Positions 13,560 through 18,215 of a stretch of DNA of 18,215 nucleotides are shown here, piece by piece. Source of the DNA: Clostridia bacterium (GTDB taxonomy: Bacteria > Bacillota > Clostridia > Christensenellales > CAG-314); contig JAFQWS010000097.1 of the NCBI GenBank assembly GCA_017407305.1, positions 1-18,215 on the forward strand, given 5' to 3'. Under the pieces are notes generated by a model. That model saw nothing but the letters and a program-made list of their open reading frames with translations. It was not told the DNA's origin and did no database searches. Within the stretch, counting starts at the first letter, position 1; every line of letters begins with the position of its first letter. A program made the translations under genes and the position numbers.

Positions 13560-14265
13560 TATCAGATTTTTTAATAATTTCCAAAATTGCCGTTTGTGCC
13601 AACAAAAAGCCTGCAACGTTTGGCACAAAAGAACAACTGGACGGAGCAACGGAATATGCGCCATCAAAACGGAAAGGCTCTTCGGTGGAAAAGACCACTT
13701 TTACTCCCGACGTGATGCTTTGTTGTTTAAGGTTTTTTCTAAACGCTTTTGCCAAAGGACAAACGGTAGTTTTGGAAACGTCCTGAACGGAAAACTTGCT
13801 TGCATCCAATTTGTTGCCCGTACCCATACAACACACGATTGGCACGTTGTGTTCTTTTGCCAACTTGGTCAAAAGCACCTTGCTTTGAACGCTGTCGATG
13901 GCGTCGCAAACGTAGTCGTATTGAGAAAAATCAAACAAGTGTGCCGTTTCCAAATTGAAGCAACAGGTCACTATTTGCACATTACAATGGGGGTTGATGC
14001 ACAAAATACGCTCTTTGGCGACTTCCGTCTTGAATTTGTCCAAAGTGTCGCTTGTGGCAAAAAGTTGACGATTGACGTTGGAAGCACAATACTTGTCACT
14101 GTCGCACAAGACCAAATTTCCCACGCCTGCACGCGCCAACCCTTCCACGCAAGCGCAACCAACACCACCCAAACCAAAGACGGCAACTGTGGCGTTTCTT
14201 AAATTATTTTGGGCAGTTTCTCCCCATAAACTTACGTTTCTTTCAAAAATATTATTCATCATCAT
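13552..14265 (-). CDS. tcdA: tRNA threonylcarbamoyladenosine dehydratase (TcdA/CsdL-like, E1 superfamily)
   Basis: This is a ThiF/E1-like ATP-dependent enzyme. TcdA cyclises t6A37 to ct6A in ANN-decoding tRNAs. The 237-residue protein has the nucleotide-binding loop VFGLGGVG (about residues 29-36). VLCDSDKYCASNVNRQLFA follows, with the conserved Asp and Asn-Arg-Gln, and then YDYVCDAIDSVQSKVLL. A YSVAPSSCSFVPNVAGFLLA segment is typical near the C-terminus of the family. Three ATGs are in a row (14265, 14262, 14259); I took the first, about 7 nt after a weak GACGAG. It overlaps the end of the upstream small membrane gene by 14 bp, so translation is probably coupled. Other E1-like enzymes such as MoeB or ThiF are less likely, since no thiamine or molybdopterin genes are near. 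Confidence 0.88.
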   Translation of the reverse strand: MMMNNIFERNVSLWGETAQNNLRNATVAVFGLGGVGCACVEGLARAGVGNLVLCDSDKYCASNVNRQLFATSDTLDKFKTEVAKERILCINPHCNVQIVTCCFNLETAHLFDFSQYDYVCDAIDSVQSKVLLTKLAKEHNVPIVCCMGTGNKLDASKFSVQDVSKTTVCPLAKAFRKNLKQQSITSGVKVVFSTEEPFRFDGAYSVAPSSCSFVPNVAGFLLAQTAILEIIKKSDID

Positions 14266-14611
14266 TTTGTTGCTCGTCTTGAGCGACGGGCGTTTCAAAC
14301 TTTTCTTGCGCGTCTTGGTCAACTTTGGGATGCAGTGTTTTGTATTGTTTTAAATCGGGCAAAATATTGACGTAAAAGCCCAAGTCGCACACAAACAAAA
14401 TTGCACGACTGACAATAAACACCACCACGTTGATCACGGGAATAATGGAAAAGATTGCGTACACAAACGTAACAACCATTTCCACCACAAACAAAACTGC
14501 ATACAAAGGTACGCCCACCAAAAGACAAAGGGTTTTTAATAGAACGTAACCAAAATTTTTGCTTGTGTATTTGAAAATCCAACTTAATCTGTCCAAATAG
14601 TAATTTTTCAT
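14252..14611 (-). CDS. Small membrane protein of unknown function
   Basis: I do not recognise this 119-residue protein. It has a basic, aromatic N-terminus (MKNYYLDRLSWIFKYTSK), two or three hydrophobic helices (about 22-54 and 57-80), and a polar acidic tail ending in DEQQNDDE. AAAGGA lies 8 nt before the ATG and a strong promoter lies upstream, so it is a real gene. Its stop codon overlaps the tcdA start, making it the first gene of a two-gene unit; nothing links it functionally to tRNA modification. Confidence 0.75.
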   Translation of the reverse strand: MKNYYLDRLSWIFKYTSKNFGYVLLKTLCLLVGVPLYAVLFVVEMVVTFVYAIFSIIPVINVVVFIVSRAILFVCDLGFYVNILPDLKQYKTLHPKVDQDAQEKFETPVAQDEQQNDDE

Positions 14612-14625
14612 AGCATTTTTCCTTT

Positions 14626-14660
14626 GATTACATTGTAATCTATTGGTGTTTTTGTGTCAA
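14626..14660 (-). promoter_or_regulatory. Sigma-A promoter with 15-bp palindrome over the -10
   Basis: On the minus strand consensus TTGACA (14660-14655), a 17-nt spacer, and TACAAT (14637-14632). The perfect palindrome GATTACA-T-TGTAATC (14626-14640) covers the -10. TACA/TGTA dyads of this kind resemble BlaI/MecI-type operators, but no such repressor is visible. Confidence 0.65.
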
Positions 14661-14709
14661 TAAGGTGTTGCTTTTTTTAGAGGCTTGTGCTAAAATACAA
14701 TTCCATTTT

Positions 14710-15080
14710 GGGGCTGTTTATAGATTCGCCCGTTAATTTAGATGGTGAGAAAAGCATGTCGTAGAGCAAGCTACGTAAAAAGTGCAAAACAATTAAATGC
14801 AAACAACAGCATTTTCAGCAGAAGCAATTCTGCATCCTACGTCGCAGCATAGTTCTGGACTCGTCACCTGTGTTTTTTGCACGGCACACCAGTGGCGTCA
14901 TACAGTGCAAATCGCTTGACGGCGAGTGGTTTTGCGTCGGAAAGTTAAACAAATAAAAAACCTTTGCTTGGTGCGTTTTGTCTTTTGAACAAGCTGGGCA
15001 AGATTTCTCAAAAGACTAAGCATGTAGAACCCTCATGGTCAATTGATGGTACACGGGTGCAAGTCCCGTCAGCTCCACCA
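14710..15080 (+). ncRNA. ssrA: tmRNA (ssrA)
   Basis: This is transfer-messenger RNA, which with SmpB rescues stalled ribosomes and tags their products for proteolysis. The 371-nt gene starts with GGGGCTG, which pairs with CAGCTCC next to an encoded ACCA end. Internal landmarks match known tmRNAs: GCATGTCG, GTAAAAAGTGCAAAA before the tag, and AAGACTAAGCATGTAGAACC near the 3' end. The tag starts with the usual GCA resume codon and ends with TAG. Two departures: the T-loop reads TGCAAGT where TTCRANT is expected, and the 5' motif reads TTCGCCCG where TTCGACGG is usual. A terminator follows directly. A TACAAT box at 14696-14701 could be its -10; no good -35 was found. Confidence 0.95.
14799..14852 (+). 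other. tmRNA proteolysis-tag reading frame
   Basis: GCA at 14799 opens a frame encoding ANNSIFSRSNSASYVAA and stopping at TAG (14850-14852). The end, YVAA, suits ClpXP-type recognition of -AA tails. At 17 residues it is longer than the typical 8-15 residue tags. Confidence 0.88.
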
Positions 15081-15082
15081 AC

Positions 15083-15120
15083 AAAAATGCACTTTTGCTT
15101 TTTTGCAAAGGTGCATTTTT
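15083..15120 (+). terminator. Intrinsic terminator of tmRNA
   Basis: A 16-bp stem (AAAAATGCACTTTTGC against GCAAAGGTGCATTTTT, one G-T pair) with a T6 loop. It starts 2 nt after the CCA end. Confidence 0.9.
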
Positions 15121-15229
15121 ATATGCAAGTGGTGTTGCTTTAAACGAGCAAGATTGTACCTTTATTTCTTTGAAAAACTATTGTACAATGCAAATTGAAA
15201 ATAAAAATTGATACCAACTACTCTGCCAA

Positions 15230-15252
15230 TGGTTTATTTCTCCACTAAACCA
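15230..15252. repeat. Short inverted repeat upstream of the broken regulator
   Basis: TGGTTTA and TAAACCA are separated by 9 nt. A second dyad, ATTGTACAAT, lies at 15180-15189, with a half copy ATTGTAC at 15153-15159. These may be relics of an operator for the adjacent regulator. Otherwise 15121-15291 holds nothing I can name. Confidence 0.35.
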
Positions 15253-15291
15253 ATGATAGGTGTACTTTGATTGAAACGGTGGTTATACCAT

Positions 15292-15568
15292 ATGCAATGG
15301 GCCTCCGATCAATTGAAAATAGGAAAATTTATTGCCGAGTGCAGAAAACAGCAAAATCTAACGAAAATGCAGTTGACAAAAAAACTCGGTATCACCGACA
15401 AAGCAATTTCCAAATGGTAAAGAGGCAATGCAATGCCCGATTCTGCCATTATGCTTGAATTGTGGACAATTTTAGATATCAACGTAAATCAATTGTTATG
15501 TGGAGAGAAAATCAGTATGTACAACAATCAAAAAAAATGAAGAACTTTTGCTTGATATGGCAAAATAA
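15292..15568 (+). pseudogene. Degraded XRE-family helix-turn-helix regulator
   Basis: Translation from the ATG at 15292 gives IGKFIAECRKQQNLTKMQL and TKKLGITDKAISKW, a standard XRE helix-turn-helix. A TAA then replaces the Glu codon of the expected KWERG (GAA to TAA, one base, at 15418-15420). The frame continues with RGNAMPDSAIMLELWTILDI and NVNQLLCGEKISM, still like the family. It breaks again in a run of eight A residues near 15531-15538; adding one A restores NNQKKNEELLLDMAK and a TAA at 15566-15568. Two independent lesions make this a recent pseudogene of a short (about 90-residue) regulator. A terminator follows at 15602. Confidence 0.85.
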
Positions 15569-15601
15569 TTGAATAAAATCATAATTACTTAATATCAAAA
15601 T

Positions 15602-15624
15602 CCTGTGGAAGCACAGGCTTTTTT
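15602..15624 (+). terminator. Intrinsic terminator after the broken regulator
   Basis: CCTGTG-GAAG-CACAGG is followed by CTTTTTT. It separates the pseudogene from the acetyltransferase-glmM unit. Confidence 0.8.
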
Positions 15625-15625
15625 A

Positions 15626-15655
15626 TTGCAACAAACGAGGGGGTGTTTGCATAAT
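15626..15655 (+). promoter_or_regulatory. Candidate promoter of the acetyltransferase-glmM operon
   Basis: TTGCAA (15626-15631), an 18-nt spacer, and CATAAT (15650-15655). The predicted leader is only about 14 nt. The dyad ATTGTTG-AGAGTA-CAACAAT (15658-15677) includes the first two bases of the start codon and could act as an operator or weak RNA hairpin. Confidence 0.5.
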
Positions 15656-15675
15656 TTATTGTTGAGAGTACAACA

Positions 15676-16329
15676 ATGTTTTTCAAAAAATTTAAACACG
15701 GAAAAAACTTGAAAATTCTTTCCCCTTGCACCACTTTCATTGGGGAAAAGGTCATCTTGGGAAACAACGTGACAATCTATCCCAACAATCACGTTGATGG
15801 CAACACGGTAATTGGCGACAACTGCGTTTTGTTGGGTGGAAATCATATTGTTGGATGCATAATTGACCAAAACGTGACGTTGGAAAGCACTCACGCTGAA
15901 AATTGCACCATTGAAAAAGATTGCAAAATTGGTCCTTTTGCAAGATTGAGACCAAACACTTGTTTGGGCAAAAGGTGCAAAATTGGAAATTTTGTGGAAA
16001 TTAAAAATTCCACCTTGCAAGAAGGGTGCAAGGTTGGGCATCTTGCCTACGTTGGAGATGCCGACCTGGGCAAAAATTGCAACATTGGTTGTGGGGTGAT
16101 TTTTGTAAACTTCAACGGAAAAACAAAAAGTCGCTCCACCGTTGGCAACTACTGCTTTTTGGGAAGCAACTGCAACATAATCGCACCTGTACATATTGAC
16201 GACGACGTTTATATTTCTGCCGGAACAACGGTGACAAACGATTTGATTAAAGGCGACTTTGTCATTGGTCGTTGCCGACAAGAAGTCAAGCCAAATCGAG
16301 CGTATAACTACTTGAAGGAGAAAGAGTAA
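15676..16329 (+). CDS. Stand-alone GlmU-type acetyltransferase (left-handed beta-helix) domain
   Basis: The 217-residue protein is made almost wholly of hexapeptide repeats. It matches only the C-terminal half of GlmU, which acetylates glucosamine-1-phosphate with acetyl-CoA; the uridylyltransferase half is absent. From memory of the E. coli enzyme, an ungapped offset of 241 places its active-site residues here as R92, K110, catalytic H122, Y125, N136, N145, K151, S164 and R199, all conserved. A380 is replaced by C139. GPFARLRP, NFVEIKN and GHLAYVGD are the clearest blocks. The Shine-Dalgarno is weak (GAGAG). Its stop overlaps the glmM start (TAATG), so the products of consecutive pathway steps are made together. 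Another hexapeptide acetyltransferase is possible but less likely. Confidence 0.85.
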   Translation: MFFKKFKHGKNLKILSPCTTFIGEKVILGNNVTIYPNNHVDGNTVIGDNCVLLGGNHIVGCIIDQNVTLESTHAENCTIEKDCKIGPFARLRPNTCLGKRCKIGNFVEIKNSTLQEGCKVGHLAYVGDADLGKNCNIGCGVIFVNFNGKTKSRSTVGNYCFLGSNCNIIAPVHIDDDVYISAGTTVTNDLIKGDFVIGRCRQEVKPNRAYNYLKEKE

Positions 16330-17639
16330 TGGGCGCATTTTTTGGCACTGACGGGCTTCGGGGCAAAGTAAACGTTGACCTTACTTTTGACGTTGCCTAC
16401 AAATGTGGCAACGCCTTGGCAACCTTGAAAAACCGTCCTACCATTTTAATTGGCTGTGACACACGCACAACTTGTTCTTTTTTGACTTGCGCTTTTTCTG
16501 CGGGAGCAACCAACGGCGGAGCAAACGTTGTTGATTTGGGCATTGTGCCCACTTCGGGCGTTGCCTATTTGACACGAAAACTTGCTGTCGACTTTGGTGT
16601 TGTTGTTTCGGCAAGTCACAATTCAAAAGAGTACAACGGAATAAAAATTTTTGACAAAAATGGATACAAACTTGGCGAAAAAATAGAGACTGAACTGGAA
16701 AGAAATTTTATTCAAAACAAGGTTTGCACTTTTGAAAAAATTGGAAAGTATTCTCAGCGACATAGACTTGTAAAAGACTATCAAGACTTTTTGCAAAACA
16801 CAACAAATTGCACGTTGAGTGGACTTTTTGTGCTTCTGGACTGCAGTAACGGTGCATCAAGTCGCATTTCGCCAAAAATTTTTAAAAATCTTGGCGCAAA
16901 GGTAAAGGCTTTTAATACACATTGCAACGGCTTGGATATCAACGAAAATTGTGGCGCATTGCATCCTGAAAAACTTGCAAAAAAAGTTGTTGATTTGGGT
17001 GCTGATATGGGCTTTGCTTTTGACGGAGATGCCGACAGATTGATTGCAGTTGACCACCAAGGCAACGTCATTGACGGCGACATGGTGGTCTTGGGCATTG
17101 CAAAACATTGGAAAGACAAAGGAATGCTGAAAGGGGACAAAGTGGTTGGCACAAGCCACACCAATATGGGCATTGAAAAACAACTTAACAACTTTGGCAT
17201 TGGGCTTGTTCGTGCCGACATTGGCGACAAGTACGTGTTGGAAAAAATGTTGACACAAAATCTTGTGATCGGTGGCGAACAAAGTGGACACGTCATTTTG
17301 AAAGATTTTCACACCACCGGTGACGGCATCTTGACAGCATTGACTTTGGCAAACATTGTAAAAACCACCCACACGACCTTAAACGACGTTTGCTTTGCAA
17401 AGCCCTTTCCACAAACCAATGTCAACGTGGAAGTGGGCGATAAGTTCAAGGTAATGAACAACGAAAATTTAGCTCACGAAATTTCCAAATGGAGCAATTT
17501 CTTGGGAGAAAATGGAAGGCTTTTGATAAGAGCAAGTGGCACCGAGCCAAAAATTCGTGTTATGGTGGAAAGTAACAGTCAAAATCAAAACCAACAAATT
17601 GCCAACCGCATTGTCAAGTTGATAGAAAAAATTAGATAA
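16329..17639 (+). CDS. glmM: Phosphoglucosamine mutase GlmM
   Basis: GlmM converts glucosamine-6-phosphate to glucosamine-1-phosphate in cytoplasmic synthesis of UDP-GlcNAc, the precursor of peptidoglycan. The 436-residue protein has FGTDGLRG near the N-terminus and the phosphoserine loop SASHN (S96). The metal-binding loop DGDADR is at 232-237, the sugar-binding GGEQSGH at 315-321, and the phosphate-binding RASGTEPKIRVMVE at 401-414. Length is normal. AAGGAG lies 8 nt before the ATG, and the start overlaps the preceding acetyltransferase stop by one base. Its product is the substrate of that neighbour. A related phosphohexomutase is the alternative, but the GEQSGH signature favours GlmM. Confidence 0.95.
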   Translation: MGAFFGTDGLRGKVNVDLTFDVAYKCGNALATLKNRPTILIGCDTRTTCSFLTCAFSAGATNGGANVVDLGIVPTSGVAYLTRKLAVDFGVVVSASHNSKEYNGIKIFDKNGYKLGEKIETELERNFIQNKVCTFEKIGKYSQRHRLVKDYQDFLQNTTNCTLSGLFVLLDCSNGASSRISPKIFKNLGAKVKAFNTHCNGLDINENCGALHPEKLAKKVVDLGADMGFAFDGDADRLIAVDHQGNVIDGDMVVLGIAKHWKDKGMLKGDKVVGTSHTNMGIEKQLNNFGIGLVRADIGDKYVLEKMLTQNLVIGGEQSGHVILKDFHTTGDGILTALTLANIVKTTHTTLNDVCFAKPFPQTNVNVEVGDKFKVMNNENLAHEISKWSNFLGENGRLLIRASGTEPKIRVMVESNSQNQNQQIANRIVKLIEKIR

Positions 17640-17640
17640 A

Positions 17641-17673
17641 CAAAAGCCACCCACAAAAAAAGGGTGGCTTTTG
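17641..17673. terminator. Terminator shared by glmM and the facing small gene
   Basis: A 12-bp perfect stem (CAAAAGCCACCC / GGGTGGCTTTTG) with a 9-nt loop. It starts 2 nt after the glmM stop and can also end minus-strand transcripts of the 23-residue gene. Confidence 0.82.
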
Positions 17674-17707
17674 TCAAAGGTAGGTCTAAACAATGAAAAA
17701 ACTTATT

Positions 17708-17779
17708 CTATTTGTATTTTAGCAACGACTCAAAAAGCGAATAGAAAAAAGTAAGAATAAAAACTATAAACAAAGGCAT
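17708..17779 (-). CDS. 23-residue hydrophobic peptide (possible small membrane protein or toxin)
   Basis: This tiny reading frame encodes MPLFIVFILTFFYSLFESLLKYK with a TAG stop. It has a consensus GGAGG 8 nt before the ATG and a consensus TATAAT 29 nt before the ATG, which is strong support for so short a frame. The peptide is one hydrophobic helix with a basic tail (KYK), like type I toxin peptides and small regulatory membrane proteins of Gram-positive bacteria. No antisense RNA gene could be identified, so the toxin idea is conjecture. It ends at the bidirectional terminator shared with glmM. I do not recognise a named family. Confidence 0.6.
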   Translation of the reverse strand: MPLFIVFILTFFYSLFESLLKYK

Positions 17780-17807
17780 AACGGCAACCTCCATCTAAGA
17801 TGATTGC

Positions 17808-17842
17808 ATTATACACTAGATATGTTGACAACATATGTCAAC
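17808..17842 (-). promoter_or_regulatory. -10 box and upstream dyad of the 23-residue gene
   Basis: On the minus strand TATAAT (17813-17808). No good -35 lies at 16-18 nt. Instead the inverted repeat GTTGACA-ACATA-TGTCAAC (17824-17842) occupies that region, which suggests a bound regulator, perhaps an activator compensating for the missing -35. Confidence 0.5.
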
Positions 17843-17871
17843 AATAAAAATAATTTTAAATTATTTTTATT
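17843..17871 (-). terminator. AT-only hairpin after the 33-residue gene
   Basis: AATAAAAATAAT / ATTATTTTTATT form a 12-bp stem with a 5-nt loop, overlapping the stop codon of the small gene. With no G-C pairs it would be a weak terminator; it may only be an AT-rich dyad. Confidence 0.35.
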
Positions 17872-17968
17872 TGTTTTTTCTTCCCTTCTTGCGTTGAGGT
17901 TTGGGCAATTTTATTTCCACTTTGGGTGGATGAGCATTGGGAAATTTGACTTGTTCTTTTTCGTTCAT
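17867..17968 (-). CDS. 33-residue basic, proline-rich small protein
   Basis: This short frame begins MNEKEQVKFPNAHPPKVEIK and ends in LPKPQRKKGRKNK. It has AAGGAG 6 nt before the ATG and a promoter, TTGAAA-17-TATAAT, just upstream, so expression is well supported despite its size. It has no membrane helix or signal peptide. The prolines and the cluster of Lys/Arg at the end suggest a disordered protein whose tail could bind RNA, the ribosome or acidic lipids; this is inference. I do not recognise a family. It lies between a divergent tRNA-Pro gene and the 23-residue gene. Confidence 0.65.
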   Translation of the reverse strand: MNEKEQVKFPNAHPPKVEIKLPKPQRKKGRKNK

Positions 17969-17991
17969 GACAATCTCCTTGTTTTTTGACA

Positions 17992-18020
17992 ATTATACAA
18001 CAATTTTGAAAGTTTTTCAA
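17992..18020 (-). promoter_or_regulatory. Sigma-A promoter of the 33-residue gene
   Basis: On the minus strand TTGAAA (18020-18015), a 17-nt spacer, and consensus TATAAT (17997-17992). The leader is about 17 nt and contains AAGGAG. Confidence 0.75.
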
Positions 18021-18069
18021 TAGACCTTTATTTATCTTGCAAAAAAGTTGCTTTTTATTTTGCAAACGT

Positions 18070-18098
18070 TTGACAACTTGGCGTTTTGTTGCTAGAAT
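18070..18098 (+). promoter_or_regulatory. Sigma-A promoter of tRNA-Pro
   Basis: Consensus TTGACA (18070-18075), a 17-nt spacer, and TAGAAT (18093-18098), ending 12 nt before the mature tRNA. Confidence 0.72.
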
Positions 18099-18110
18099 AT
18101 ATTTCGCTAA

Positions 18111-18187
18111 TGGGGTGTAGCGCAGCTTGGTAGCGCGCATGGTTAGGGACCATGAGGTCACGAGTTCAAGTCTCGTCACTCCAACCA
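18111..18187 (+). tRNA. tRNA-Pro (anticodon AGG)
   Basis: A 77-nt cloverleaf with CCA encoded. Acceptor TGGGGTG pairs with CACTCCA; D stem GCGC/GCGC; anticodon stem CATGG/CCATG with loop TTAGGGA, giving anticodon AGG at 18145-18147; T stem ACGAG/CTCGT with loop TTCAAGT. The body resembles bacterial proline tRNAs (AGCTTGGTA D-loop, GGGA after the anticodon). An A at position 34 is unusual in bacteria outside tRNA-Arg(ACG) and would normally be converted to inosine by TadA. After the CCA, GTGAC...GTCAC (18193-18213) may start a terminator that is cut off by the window end. Confidence 0.93.
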
Positions 18188-18215
18188 GCAAAGTGACTGC
18201 ACTTATTGGTCACAA

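Noticed and set aside
15267..15458. 63-codon plus-strand frame
   Set aside because: Out of frame with the XRE pseudogene, whose true frame gives a clear helix-turn-helix.
15292..15568. Reassigned or read-through UAA codon in the XRE gene
   Set aside because: Other genes in the window end at TAA, and the same gene has a second, independent frameshift, so simple decay is the better explanation.
17856..18191. 111-codon minus-strand frame beginning GVTRLELVTSW
   Set aside because: It is the antisense of tRNA-Pro, a well-known spurious translation, and runs out of frame through the real 33-residue gene.

Overview
The window looks like chromosomal DNA from a low-to-moderate GC Gram-positive bacterium, most likely a member of the Bacillota of clostridial type. 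Reasons: the tmk-holB-ricT-trmN6-rsmI neighbourhood is the classic Firmicutes arrangement; a THF riboswitch controls ECF-type folate transporter genes; most Shine-Dalgarno sites are AAGGAG-like; promoters fit sigma-A (TTGACA/TATAAT); and most transcription units end in intrinsic terminators. The genus cannot be told from sequence alone. No prophage, transposase, CRISPR array or large island is visible, so this is mostly core genome with small oddities.

Layout. 1-361: no gene; a cluster of small palindromes separated by a GTGAAGT/ACTTCAC heptamer, then a terminator. 362-4690 (minus strand): thymidylate kinase, DNA polymerase III delta', RicT/PSP1, a 56-residue 2[4Fe-4S] ferredoxin with its own promoter and terminator, TrmN6 and RsmI. 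4768-5824 (minus): a DUF4363-like protein and a DUF421/YetF membrane protein. 5872-7161 (plus): promoter, THF riboswitch and two tandem ECF S components. 7218-12234 (minus): an XRE-cupin regulator and the complete polyamine importer potA-potB-potC-potD. 12506-14611 (minus): a four-helix membrane protein with an 8-residue repeat and a SHOCT-like tail, a TcdA/E1-like tRNA t6A dehydratase, and a small membrane protein. 14710-15080 (plus): tmRNA. 15292-15568 (plus): a broken XRE regulator. 15676-17639 (plus): a stand-alone GlmU-type acetyltransferase domain overlapping glmM. 17641-18020 (minus): two tiny genes (23 and 33 residues), each with a good ribosome binding site. 18111-18187 (plus): tRNA-Pro with anticodon AGG.

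How the parts work together. The left block serves DNA replication, RNA turnover and RNA modification. The folate block is a ligand-controlled uptake unit that probably shares an ECF energising module encoded elsewhere. The pot block is a self-contained, probably autoregulated polyamine uptake operon. The GlmM and acetyltransferase pair catalyses two consecutive steps toward UDP-GlcNAc, with the uridylyltransferase step left to a protein encoded elsewhere.

The observations most worth following are: promoters placed so close to the ATG of tmk and trmN6 that both mRNAs should be nearly leaderless; the split GlmU next to glmM; a tmRNA with an odd T-loop and a 17-residue tag; the heptamer/palindrome cluster at the left end; and the two unannotated small genes beside tRNA-Pro(AGG). 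I did not find a clearly new multi-gene system.
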